Source of the DNA: CAZJAH01 sp964544155
Lineage (GTDB): Bacteria > Bacteroidota > Ignavibacteria > Kapaibacteriales > UBA2268
Assembly (NCBI GenBank): GCA_964544155.1
Contig: CAZJAH010000060.1
Span: 1 to 11,726, forward strand
Direction of reading: 5' to 3'
DNA: 11,726 nt
Positions 1 through 7,158 of the stretch are shown here, in pieces. How positions within the stretch are numbered: position 1 is the stretch's first letter; every line of letters begins with the position of its first letter. A program made the translations under genes and the position numbers. The notes beneath the pieces were generated by a model. The model was not told the DNA's origin. It did not search any database and was given only the letters and a program-made list of their open reading frames with translations.

Positions 1-595
1 CATCAACGATAGCCGGTTCCTGCGGTTTAACATTTATTAATATGTCAACGACCTGAATATAATACTGATCACCGCAACCCCTTTGTACAACCGGATTATT
101 ACCGTCACCTGTTACAATTCTCATTGTATAAAGCCCGCCGTCCATATCCTCTGGAATTGTCACCATGGCAGTTTCGTTGGGCAGATCACTTCCGGAATAA
201 TACAAGCGTTCACCCTGAGGGCCGGTTGTGGCAGGACTAGGAACATCAAGTTGGCCGTCTTTGTTCATATCAAGAAATACACCAAGGTAGTGGCTTGTCC
301 AGCTGCTTCCGCAATTAGAATACCAATAAGGGCCTTGTGTGAATACTTCCAGTTGTTCTCCGGCCTCAACTTCTATAACTATGTCGCGTTTGTCGAGTAG
401 TACCTGGCAGTCTGTATTGCCACCGGTTGTATTACTAACAATAGTCTGCCCCTTTACCCTTAAGGTACCCCATCGTTCTACATCCGATGTTGATACTTCG
501 CACAGATCAGGGGGCATCTGTTGCGCTGTTGATTCATAGGTTCCTGTCAGTAATAAAATACCAAACAAAAACGCAAATAGGTTTTTGAGTTTCAT
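1..595 (-). CDS. Secreted protein with GEVED-like domain, 5' part only
   Basis: The frame opens with ATG at 595-593 and stays open for 198 codons to the left edge, so the C-terminus is missing. GGGGA lies 5 bases upstream of the ATG. Residues 1-25 form a signal peptide (MKLKN, then a hydrophobic run, ending STAQ), so the protein is exported. Residues about 103-188 resemble a GEVED domain: YLGVFLDMNKDG (103-114) matches the usual 'vfiD-N-DG' strand-loop, followed by VTIPEDMDGGLYTMRIV, which matches 'f-iP--a--G--rmRv'. The closing 'GEVEDY' signature is degenerate here (QYYIQVVD). GEVED domains occur in large secreted, often T9SS-exported, surface proteins and probable adhesins or hydrolases. 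The missing C-terminus could hold a sorting domain. Cysteines at 32, 63, 95 and 174 could form disulfides. Specific function unknown. Confidence 0.8.
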   Translation of the reverse strand, partial: MKLKNLFAFLFGILLLTGTYESTAQQMPPDLCEVSTSDVERWGTLRVKGQTIVSNTTGGNTDCQVLLDKRDIVIEVEAGEQLEVFTQGPYWYSNCGSSWTSHYLGVFLDMNKDGQLDVPSPATTGPQGERLYYSGSDLPNETAMVTIPEDMDGGLYTMRIVTGDGNNPVVQRGCGDQYYIQVVDILINVKPQEPAIVD

Positions 596-961
596 AATTT
601 CCCCAGATAGTTTTTGAAACAAAATATTAAAAAATCTAAACTTTGTTTTTCTTTTTTAAAATTGACTTTAGAGCATATTTAATGCTCAATAAATTTTCTT
701 AAACAAGACTGATAAACGCATTTTATGCTTTTATCTTGTTTTTCTTTTCTTATTTCACTCTAACAATTTGAATACAAATATGTTACAGGAATAATTAAAA
801 ATACTTCAAAATTACAGCCTAAACATCCCTCCAAAAATGAAATATACAAATTTTTTCTTTATTTTCAACTTATATATTTGAATGCCGCAATTAATGCAAA
901 AGTGCATGCCCGCTTACAAGCACAGGCCTTTGATGGAGAACCGGCTTAATAAGGTTTATAA
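596..961. other. AT-rich intergenic region upstream of the GEVED-like gene
   Basis: No open frame with a credible start and ribosome site is visible on either strand. The region must carry the promoter and leader of the minus-strand GEVED-like gene. Minus strand 628-613 holds a weak candidate TA-n-TTTG element, one base shorter than the Bacteroidota -7 consensus TAnnTTTG, and I do not regard it as established. Two T-rich stretches of similar sequence (about 641-659 and 731-750) lie on the plus strand. A small perfect hairpin at 671-687 is listed separately. Confidence 0.6.
671..687. repeat. Perfect inverted repeat, 6-bp arms
   Basis: GAGCAT (671-676), loop ATTTA, ATGCTC (682-687). No T-tract follows on either strand, so it is not an intrinsic terminator. 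It lies about 80 bases upstream of the GEVED-like start codon and could be a protein-binding site or chance. The arms are short enough that chance is realistic. Confidence 0.4.
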
Positions 962-993
962 ACAAAAAAGGGAGCTGTTTAAGCTTCCCTTTA
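962..993 (-). terminator. Intrinsic terminator of the HMA-protein gene
   Basis: On the minus strand the order is arm AAAGGGAAGCT, short loop, arm AGCTCCCTTT, then a run of six T before G (969-964). The arms pair with one bulged base. It starts about 40 bases after the stop codon of the HMA gene, with the correct orientation to end that transcript, and separates it from the GEVED-like gene. Confidence 0.8.
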
Positions 994-1033
994 TTATAAG
1001 TTCGTAATTTTCAAAGGTTTCAAATTGATATCA

Positions 1034-1393
1034 TTATTTGCCGCAGCCGGCTTGTTTGATTTTACTGCTGCAGCATGGTTTTTTGCTATTGATGTCTGTC
1101 CTGGTTTTAACCTCATCTGCTTTATAGCCCATTTCAGCTATAAAATTTTGAATTTTTTTATTATCAGTAGCTGAATCATCATACTTAACGGTAACGACCT
1201 TTGTTTCTACGTCGGCACTGGCCGATTTAACGCCTTTTTCTTTTTTAAGGCCGCTTTCAATTTTAGCTTTGCAGCTTCCGCAGTGCAGGTTGGTCTGGTA
1301 TTTTACTTCTTTTTCATCGCCTGCGTAAGAATCAATAGTAAAAGCGGCGACGAACAACATCATTAGCAATAAAACGGCTGAATTTTTTTTCAT
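1034..1393 (-). CDS. Exported heavy-metal-associated (HMA) domain protein, MerP/CopZ-like
   Basis: 119 aa. Residues 1-24 are a signal peptide (MKKNS, hydrophobic core, ending SYA), so the product is periplasmic or surface-exposed. Residues about 28-95 form one HMA ferredoxin-like fold with the metal-binding loop LHCGSC (Cys38, Cys41). The family consensus is GMTCxxC, and the Met is replaced by Leu here. The pattern after it (K-IE-L---KGV-S---D-ETK-VTV-YD) is typical. HMA domains bind Cu(I), Hg(II) or Zn(II) through the two cysteines. A lysine-rich tail adds Cys107-Cys108 and Cys117, which could be a second metal site. AAGGGA (1404-1399) stands 5 bases before the ATG, a strong ribosome site. 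No transporter or metal-sensing regulator is adjacent, so the metal is unknown. Its own terminator lies just downstream, and a palindrome at 1416-1431 lies just upstream. Confidence 0.9.
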   Translation of the reverse strand: MKKNSAVLLLMMLFVAAFTIDSYAGDEKEVKYQTNLHCGSCKAKIESGLKKEKGVKSASADVETKVVTVKYDDSATDNKKIQNFIAEMGYKADEVKTRTDINSKKPCCSSKIKQAGCGK

Positions 1394-1415
1394 AATATTC
1401 CCTTATAATTTGTTA

Positions 1416-1431
1416 GTTAAATACATTTAAC
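1416..1431. promoter_or_regulatory. Palindrome upstream of the HMA gene, possible operator
   Basis: GTTAAAT (1416-1422), AC, ATTTAAC (1425-1431): perfect 7-bp arms around a 2-bp centre. It sits 22 bases upstream of the HMA start codon, in the 72-bp gap after the S41 gene, where a repressor or activator site would be expected. It has no GC core and no T-tract after it, so it is not a terminator. Its role as an operator is inference from position and symmetry only. Confidence 0.35.
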
Positions 1432-1465
1432 GATATTTCTTAATCTATATTACCGTGTTTGAATA

Positions 1466-4210
1466 TTATCGGTTATTCTTAAGGTAATCCATTGCTTTCC
1501 TTTTTAGTATATCCTCATCAGCAGAAATACTTTCAGCATCGGGATAAAGTTCAATATCGGGAGAAAGCGGCTTACCAAAAATTAATTTTCCTTCAGATTC
1601 AAAGGGGTAGAGTACTGTAATGGCCATGCCATAATCGGCAGGCAGCCCTATGGACAAGGGATCGCCGAAAGCTCCTGCGCTTTCCGAACCTATTCGTGTG
1701 CCAATGCCGCTTAATCGCGCTGTGTGAAGAATAATTTCGGAATAATCGCTTGTCCGTTCATTTGTAAGGAAAACAATCTTGGCATCCATAAAAGGTTCGT
1801 TAGCTTCAACACGGTTCATATATCTTTTAAAGAAAAGAAAATCCTCTTCAGGCCCGGTATAGACCGGGAGCCTCCATTCAATACCGGGGATGCTGTCTTT
1901 AATAAAAAAGCTCAATATATGCTCGGAAACAAGCGCCCTGCCTCTAAGATCGAAAATCAGGCCTTTTGCCTTAGCCATTTCATCTATGTATGCTCTCATT
2001 TCCTTATCGTCCAGCCTGGTCAGGTCAAAGTAAATAATACCGCTATCCAACTTCTGATAAGCTGGCCCGGAACTTTCTCTCAATGAGCCCAGAGGGATGT
2101 TTCTCTTTAACGTTTTTTCGAGATTATCGCCCGCAGGTGATACAAAGCGCATACGAACCTCAGAATCTTCATCGCCCGCCCGCAGCATGATAATCGCCAT
2201 CAGCCTTCGCCATTGATCAGTCGAGGCAGGAATGCCGGCAGCCAGGCTGTCTATGAATTCTAAGGCCGGCTTACTGTTAATGGCAACAACTTCACTCCCG
2301 GCCGGAATATTTATTCCTTCAGATGTTTTGCTTACAAAGATCTTGCTTCCCGCTAGCTTGAACAGTAGCGGCAGGCCCGATTGCGGCTTATCAAATCCAT
2401 GCCATGCCCGGGCGTTGCCGTCTTTTAAATGTGACAAATGGCCGTTAAGAATATTTAGCAATTCATCTGAACCTTTAGCCAGGGCGGCTTCTTTTATTAT
2501 TTTTGGAAGAAGTTCATGCGACATTTTTTTATCAATAGTGAACGGAGTGAAATTATCGCTTATGCTCCAAACAAGCCCCGCGATAGCCAGCCTTGAATAC
2601 ATATCATCGGGATTAAGCTCAAAGTCAAGAGGGTTATCTGTAAAGGAATTAAAGCCCAGATCATTTTCCTTTAGGCTTAGCGGAAAAGACGCGTATATTT
2701 CTTCCTTTAACTTAAATCTATGATAATCATAGGGATCAGGAAATATTATCCTTGTAGCTGTATCAGATTCGATCAGCAGGGATTTTGTACCTTCGGTTGA
2801 TTCAGTACTGACTTTCGCGGAATATCCGGCCTGGGCCGATTCTTCGACAAAATGCCAGTCGGAAGGAGAGCCGTCGGCTTTAAAAATTTCAAATCCGTGA
2901 TTATTCAGTCCAAGTAACTGGACAGAATCTTTCTCTATAACAAACAAACGCGCGTCATCATAAAATACTCTGCCTTCTCCGGTCAGCAGAAGTGCTATCC
3001 TGACCAGCGCAGCATTATCAGGATAAGGCATTACCACAGAATACTCCTTCCAATTGCTACTGTTTACCGGATTATTTGTATTTGATTCTACTGCAAGCGG
3101 ATAGTGCGTACTGTCATCTATCCTGATCCATATTTCACCTCTGCTGCCGGGCCCTTCTAAGCCAGATTTAGCCTTGATTTTAAAAACAAGAGAATCGCCA
3201 TTAACTCCACTTATATCGAGGGTTTTGGTGATTGTTCCTTCGCGCCGGCGCAAAGGCTTATAAATATTCACAAGTTGTGACACAAACGGAGCGTTTCTGT
3301 TATTTGAATAAGCGCCTTCATGTATCCAGCCGTAAGCCGTATCATTAACAAATATGCTCGGCAGAGTAGGCTCTATCATCTTTAATTTTTTAAATGATGA
3401 AGCAATTTTTATATCATTACTCAGCAAAGCTGCTATTGAATTTAGCGTATCCCTGAGCTCTTTGTCATTTTTAATACCATCGATTTTTTTATAAGCGTTA
3501 TAATATAATTTTTCCCAATCAAAGCCTGTGTTCATTGGATATGGATAGTAGTACCTAATCTTCCCAAGCAGACGGGTAAGAGCGGCATAGTTTTCAATTT
3601 CATTTTCGCTTAAAACTCGCGGAGGTTCCGGAACTGCGACTGCATTGATCTCAGGAGAAAAGCTAACATCATCAAGCCAGGCTTCGCCCTCCCCGTATAG
3701 AGTCATCCCGTAATTCACTCGCCATGCGTCAACTGGCATATCGAATTCCATTTCATGATATTTCCATATGCCGCCGGAACTGTCGGGCTGTGTCTGTTTC
3801 GCGTAAATAATATCGTTTCGGGTATTTCTGACATTTACCCATAGCTGTACGGCAGCGTTGGAATCGAGGTTCGCGCTGATTGCGCCTCTATAATAAATTT
3901 TCCGTCCGAGGTAGGGCGCAGCGTCGATACCCTGCAAAACAATCCCAAAGCCCTGACCGGGTGACAGCGAATCCAAAGCTGCTTTATCCCGCAGGAACAG
4001 TTTCAGGCTGTATTTGCCTTCTAAGGCCCGGGAGTCATCAGCATAAGCGCCATAGCCTTTTTCTATACTGCGCGGCGCAATACTCCATCCCCTGGACATA
4101 TTACCGGTTCTGGATTCCTCAAAACCGGTATTATAAGGTTTCATCATTACCTGCGCTTCAAGGCCGCAGGATAATATCAGAAATAAAATAACAAAAGCAA
4201 TCTTTTTCAA
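1466..4210 (-). CDS. Secreted multi-domain S41-family (C-terminal-processing/tricorn-like) peptidase
   Basis: The frame is open from ATG 4291, but I place the start at TTG 4210-4208 (914 aa). GGAGAAG (4221-4215) stands right before it, and the product then begins KKIAFVILFLILSCGLEAQ, a clean signal peptide. ATG starts at 4291 or 4237 would put an awkward basic extension before it. Order by mature position: a beta-rich, carbohydrate-binding-like domain (about 26-185) opening NTGFEES; a helical segment resembling the N-terminal bundle of S41 enzymes (LLGKIRYYYP, about 214-223); a second beta-rich segment (about 293-430); a third opening NHGFE (438); a second helical bundle (540-600) ending HLKDGNARAW; a PDZ-like part (about 612-703); and the S41 core (725-890) with GLIFDLRG, TSDYSE (candidate nucleophile Ser821) and GKPLSPDIEL. 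S41 enzymes cleave exported or unfolded proteins. The usual DGH histidine is Asn here (599), so activity is uncertain. Confidence 0.85.
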   Translation of the reverse strand: MKKIAFVILFLILSCGLEAQVMMKPYNTGFEESRTGNMSRGWSIAPRSIEKGYGAYADDSRALEGKYSLKLFLRDKAALDSLSPGQGFGIVLQGIDAAPYLGRKIYYRGAISANLDSNAAVQLWVNVRNTRNDIIYAKQTQPDSSGGIWKYHEMEFDMPVDAWRVNYGMTLYGEGEAWLDDVSFSPEINAVAVPEPPRVLSENEIENYAALTRLLGKIRYYYPYPMNTGFDWEKLYYNAYKKIDGIKNDKELRDTLNSIAALLSNDIKIASSFKKLKMIEPTLPSIFVNDTAYGWIHEGAYSNNRNAPFVSQLVNIYKPLRRREGTITKTLDISGVNGDSLVFKIKAKSGLEGPGSRGEIWIRIDDSTHYPLAVESNTNNPVNSSNWKEYSVVMPYPDNAALVRIALLLTGEGRVFYDDARLFVIEKDSVQLLGLNNHGFEIFKADGSPSDWHFVEESAQAGYSAKVSTESTEGTKSLLIESDTATRIIFPDPYDYHRFKLKEEIYASFPLSLKENDLGFNSFTDNPLDFELNPDDMYSRLAIAGLVWSISDNFTPFTIDKKMSHELLPKIIKEAALAKGSDELLNILNGHLSHLKDGNARAWHGFDKPQSGLPLLFKLAGSKIFVSKTSEGINIPAGSEVVAINSKPALEFIDSLAAGIPASTDQWRRLMAIIMLRAGDEDSEVRMRFVSPAGDNLEKTLKRNIPLGSLRESSGPAYQKLDSGIIYFDLTRLDDKEMRAYIDEMAKAKGLIFDLRGRALVSEHILSFFIKDSIPGIEWRLPVYTGPEEDFLFFKRYMNRVEANEPFMDAKIVFLTNERTSDYSEIILHTARLSGIGTRIGSESAGAFGDPLSIGLPADYGMAITVLYPFESEGKLIFGKPLSPDIELYPDAESISADEDILKRKAMDYLKNNR

Positions 4211-4214
4211 TTTT

Positions 4215-4221
4215 CTTCTCC
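4215..4221 (-). promoter_or_regulatory. Ribosome binding site supporting a TTG start for the S41 gene
   Basis: GGAGAAG read on the minus strand, four bases before TTG 4210-4208 (seven bases from GGAG). The upstream ATG codons at 4291 and 4237 have no comparable purine-rich site, and the TTG start gives a standard signal peptide. The same GGAGAAG string precedes the non-ATG gene at 8471. Confidence 0.6.
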
Positions 4222-4324
4222 GGCAAAAATCAAGCATTATAGCTATTATTAAACGGTTATAAAGGGAAAAAATTAATTTACATTTGAACAAGATTTATTT
4301 AAGTTATTGACGGATAAAATTTTG

Positions 4325-4741
4325 TTACTCCATACTTTCCAACCTGGCGCTTCTTGAAGTTATCCTGTAGGAGAATGGTTTGTTTTCTTCGATAGCTTTG
4401 CGCGTTATATCCGGCCAGTGCTTTATCATTAAAACCAGCATATCCCAGTAACTAAAGCCGGATTTCGATGGCGGCCTAAAATAAAACATTCCCAGATTAT
4501 ACTCCCGGCAAAGTTCCTTTTGATGCCTTATCTGATGGATATTGTAATCTTGCGTAATTATGCAGGAACTTTCTTGACCGGCTTCGGGTATCCAGGCTTC
4601 GTCTTTGGCGCCCTCTCCGAATACTTCTTTAACAGAGCGTATTTGTATAGTTTCCGTCTGTCTGTGATTTAAAGGTATTTGAAGAATGTTCAATCCTTGT
4701 GCCAGGTATGGTGACATATTCTCATCGATATAGATGATCAT
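4325..4741 (-). CDS. PIN-like (DUF5615/VapC45-type) putative toxin
   Basis: 138 aa. The N-terminus MIIYIDEN gives the acidic pair Asp6-Glu7 at the end of the first strand. KDEAW (Asp47, Glu48) and IITQDYN (Asp65) supply the other acidic positions expected of the PIN-like/DUF5615 fold, in which a cluster of carboxylates binds metal and cleaves RNA. Length fits the family. The ATG overlaps the stop of the upstream HTH-DUF433 gene as ATGA, so the two are almost certainly translated together, and DUF433 proteins commonly pair with such PIN-like proteins as antitoxin and toxin. That this one is a ribonuclease toxin is inference from fold and pairing; substrate unknown. The C-terminal third (GMFYFRPPSKSGFSYWDML onward) is a conserved-looking Trp/Tyr-rich part without a function I can name. 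Cytoplasmic, no signal peptide. Confidence 0.75.
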   Translation of the reverse strand: MIIYIDENMSPYLAQGLNILQIPLNHRQTETIQIRSVKEVFGEGAKDEAWIPEAGQESSCIITQDYNIHQIRHQKELCREYNLGMFYFRPPSKSGFSYWDMLVLMIKHWPDITRKAIEENKPFSYRITSRSARLESME

Positions 4742-5424
4742 GATGCTTCACAGTACTCAATAGCGTCATGAACAAGTTTTTCATCTATCTCGTAAGCGAA
4801 TGCTATGAATTTTACCTGTTCTCCCCCTTTATACATATTGTAAATTGTTTCCGGATAAATATTCGTTTTTCCAAGAACCGGGTGTCCGAATTGTCTTTCA
4901 GGATCAACTATAATGCTTTTTTCTTTTCCCATGGGATAAAACCTGCTGGCTAGAAGGCTGTTATCAAAATCTATTTTTTTAAAAAATATTTTAACAAATT
5001 CGAGATTAAACTGCCTGCTGCCATCAAGTGTCATGATATTACCATCATGAGCTATAAAAACTTTGCAGCCGTCAGTTCTTATAGAAGTAAGTATATCTTT
5101 ACAAGCAAACGGGAACAGAGTATCAAATTGCCTGCTTAGTTCTTTATGGGCATGAAGGGCTTTCGAAGTTTTGACCCCTGATTCAGCAAGCAGATAAAAA
5201 ACATAAAACTCTACCAGGGTAAGAAAATTCACGGCTTTTGACCCATTAACTTCCCACGAATAAGTTGCCGAGAACTCTTTTCCAAGCTTGCCGTTCCAGT
5301 ACTTATTCAGCCAGGTGTGAACCTTTTTATACGGCAGCCTGAGTATATCAGCAATTTCAGGTATTGTGTATATACCTCCGCCAAGTTTTAGTTTATTTTC
5401 GAATTCAAATCCCCATTTAAGCAA
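4738..5424 (-). CDS. HTH + DUF433 putative antitoxin of the PIN-like toxin
   Basis: 228 aa as drawn from TTG 5424-5422. Residues 18-43 (IYTIPEIADILRLPYKKVHTWLNKYW) form a MerR-like helix-turn-helix. The middle (about 62-165) has no name I can give. Residues about 168-226 are a DUF433 domain with the signature IIVDPERQFGHPVL and a helical end. DUF433 proteins are usual partners of PIN-like/DUF5615 toxins, and the HTH would let the antitoxin repress its own operon. Its stop overlaps the toxin start (ATGA). The start is uncertain. No Shine-Dalgarno precedes the TTG, and no in-frame ATG or GTG exists before the HTH. An ATG at 5432-5430 is out of frame and is separated from the gene by a run of seven T (5429-5423); one extra T would join them. 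Function is inferred from domains and pairing. Confidence 0.75.
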   Translation of the reverse strand: MLKWGFEFENKLKLGGGIYTIPEIADILRLPYKKVHTWLNKYWNGKLGKEFSATYSWEVNGSKAVNFLTLVEFYVFYLLAESGVKTSKALHAHKELSRQFDTLFPFACKDILTSIRTDGCKVFIAHDGNIMTLDGSRQFNLEFVKIFFKKIDFDNSLLASRFYPMGKEKSIIVDPERQFGHPVLGKTNIYPETIYNMYKGGEQVKFIAFAYEIDEKLVHDAIEYCEAS

Positions 5425-5535
5425 AAAAACATTTAATAGTAAGACGATTATTTATGTTTATGTTTCTCTCATGGATAAAATATAATCATTATAAATATTA
5501 ATTCCTTTAAAAAATTCTATAAGGATTACTTGTTT

Positions 5536-6939
5536 TTATTTCACATACACCGTCTTGATATTAACGAATTCCCTTATGCCGAATTCCGAAAGCTCGCGGC
5601 CATAGCCTGATTCTTTAACTCCGCCGAAGGGAAGCCGCGGGTCTGACCGCACAAAGTCGTTTACCGCGCATGTACCTGTAATTATTTCTTCCCGTGCCAT
5701 CCTTTCCGCTTTTTCCGTATCGCGTGAAAAAACGGCTCCGCCAAGCCCGAAGATGGAATCATTTGCCTTTTCTATGGCGTCGGCTTCATTTTCCGCGGGA
5801 ATGATAGCGGCTACAGGGCCGAAAGTTTCCTCATCGTAGGCGGGCATGCCCTTCTGCACATTTGCAAGAACAGTGGCAGGATAGTAATACCCCGGCATAT
5901 CTGGGACTTCTCCGCCGAGAAGCAGATCCGCTCCTTTTTCAATGCTTTGCTTAACCTGACGGTGCAGATCATCCCTGAGATCGCCCCTTGCCTGCGGGCC
6001 AATATCAATGCCTTCTTCCATTGGGGCGCCCATTCTTTTGGCTTTCATTTTTTCTACAAAAGCTGATGTAAATTCTTCCAATATACCCTTTTCGACGATG
6101 AATCTTTTCGCTGCGATGCAGCTTTGCCCGCTGTTTATCAGCCTGCCGGTAACGCAGGCCTCAGCCGCAAGTTCAACATCGGCGTCATTCAGAACAATGT
6201 ATGGATCGCTTCCGCCAAGCTCAAGTACGGTTTTCTTTAGGTTAGCTCCCGCTTCCGCGGCTACCTTTTTCCCAACCGGTGTGCTGCCAGTCAGGGTAAC
6301 GCCTTTTATAATTGGATCTTTGATGATGTCAGCTACCGGGCCGGAACCGATCACCAAATTGGAAAAAAGCCCTTCGGGAAAGCCCGCTTCGAGGAACACA
6401 TTTTCTATCTCGATGGCACACTGCATGGTATTGCGCGAATGCTTAAGCAGGCCGGCATTGCCTGCCATTAGCGCCGGGGCGGCAAATCGGAATACCTGCC
6501 AAAAAGGGAAATTCCAGGGCATAATCGCAAGAACCGGCCCCAGTGGATTAAACGCCGCGTAGCTTTTGGAAGCCTCGGTTTTAATATTCATGTCTGCTAA
6601 AAATCTTTCAGCATTTTCAGCGTAGTATTCGCAAACCCAGCCGCATTTTTCGGCTTCCGCTATACCCTGCTTAAAAGGTTTACCCATCTCCTCAGACATA
6701 AGCCGGGCGTAATCATTTTTTTTATTTTTTAGTACTTCCGCCGCTTTGAGCATTAGTTTCGACCGCTCGGTGAAAGTTGTTTTCTTCCAGGATTGATGAG
6801 CCTTTTCGGCTTTTATAAGTTTTCCGTTGATCTGAGCTGTGCTTAGCTCATGATATTCTTTTATTTTTTCTCCCGTTGCAGGATTATAAGTAAAAAACGA
6901 CACGGATGCTCCCGATTTTATTCTATAATTTTTTATCAT
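5536..6939 (-). CDS. sad: NAD(P)-dependent succinate-semialdehyde dehydrogenase, Sad/YneI type
   Basis: 467 aa from ATG 6939, about the length of E. coli Sad (YneI, about 460 aa). It is a complete aldehyde dehydrogenase: PWNFP with Asn143 (transition-state amide), Lys166 in LLKH (cofactor), Glu240 in VLELGGSDP (general base), Cys274 in GQSC (nucleophile) and ETFGP (371-375). The blocks LELGGSDPYIVLNDAD, AAKRFI, YYPATVLANV and the end FGGVKESGYGRELSEFG match the Sad subgroup, which oxidises succinate semialdehyde to succinate in GABA-type degradation. Substrate is inferred from subgroup, and related short aldehydes are possible. Cytoplasmic. An alternative start is GTG 6903-6901 with GGGAG five bases upstream, giving 455 aa that begin SFFTYNPATGEKIKEY, where family members normally start. 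The ATG at 6939 has no clear ribosome site. It stands first on the minus strand, divergent from the FKBP gene across 219 bp. No GABA transaminase is nearby. Confidence 0.9.
   Translation of the reverse strand: MIKNYRIKSGASVSFFTYNPATGEKIKEYHELSTAQINGKLIKAEKAHQSWKKTTFTERSKLMLKAAEVLKNKKNDYARLMSEEMGKPFKQGIAEAEKCGWVCEYYAENAERFLADMNIKTEASKSYAAFNPLGPVLAIMPWNFPFWQVFRFAAPALMAGNAGLLKHSRNTMQCAIEIENVFLEAGFPEGLFSNLVIGSGPVADIIKDPIIKGVTLTGSTPVGKKVAAEAGANLKKTVLELGGSDPYIVLNDADVELAAEACVTGRLINSGQSCIAAKRFIVEKGILEEFTSAFVEKMKAKRMGAPMEEGIDIGPQARGDLRDDLHRQVKQSIEKGADLLLGGEVPDMPGYYYPATVLANVQKGMPAYDEETFGPVAAIIPAENEADAIEKANDSIFGLGGAVFSRDTEKAERMAREEIITGTCAVNDFVRSDPRLPFGGVKESGYGRELSEFGIREFVNIKTVYVK
6909..6913 (-). promoter_or_regulatory. 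Ribosome binding site favouring a GTG start of the dehydrogenase
   Basis: GGGAG on the minus strand, five bases before GTG 6903-6901. The product would begin at the conserved YNPATGEKI region, whereas the ATG 36 bases upstream has only a T-rich, purine-poor leader. Both starts lie in one frame, so only the N-terminal 12 residues are in question. Confidence 0.45.
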
Positions 6940-7106
6940 AATAAGGCTAATAGACAGCTTTTATTTTAAGCAAATTAATAAAACGTACGCGAAGTATAAA
7001 AATAAGCATAACATGTTGTAAAGTTGTTATATAATTCGATTATTTACGTTGCATAAGCAATCTGATAATTGAATTAAAATATTATAAGTGTGAAATATTC
7101 ATTAAC

Positions 7107-7136
7107 TTTGTAGTTGATGACTTGTATTTTTATTTG
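7107..7136 (+). promoter_or_regulatory. Candidate Bacteroidota-type promoter of the FKBP gene
   Basis: TTTG (7107-7110), 18 bases, TTTATTTG (7129-7136). The Bacteroidota housekeeping consensus is TTTG at about -33 and TAnnTTTG at about -7, and this copy has one mismatch. It would start transcription near 7142, leaving a short leader before the ribosome site GAGGG (7148-7152) and the ATG at 7159. AT-rich DNA yields such matches by chance, so this is tentative. Confidence 0.3.
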
Positions 7137-7158
7137 TATCAATATTTGAGGGAAACAT

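Noticed and set aside
83..539. Two overlapping plus-strand frames opposite the GEVED-like gene
   Set aside because: They lie antisense to a longer frame with signal peptide, domain and ribosome site, and their translations are low-complexity with no domain.
1724..4191. Several plus-strand frames of 100-160 codons opposite the S41 gene
   Set aside because: Antisense shadows of a coherent 914-codon gene, with no ribosome sites or recognisable domains.
5487..5535. Possible terminator after the dehydrogenase (TCCTT ... AAGGA with T-rich loop)
   Set aside because: Only five pairs, a 13-base loop and no T-tract in the correct place.
6008..6562. Plus-strand frame of 184 codons opposite the dehydrogenase
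   Set aside because: Shadow of a highly conserved aldehyde dehydrogenase frame; the Ser/Pro/Ala-rich translation is typical of antisense reading.
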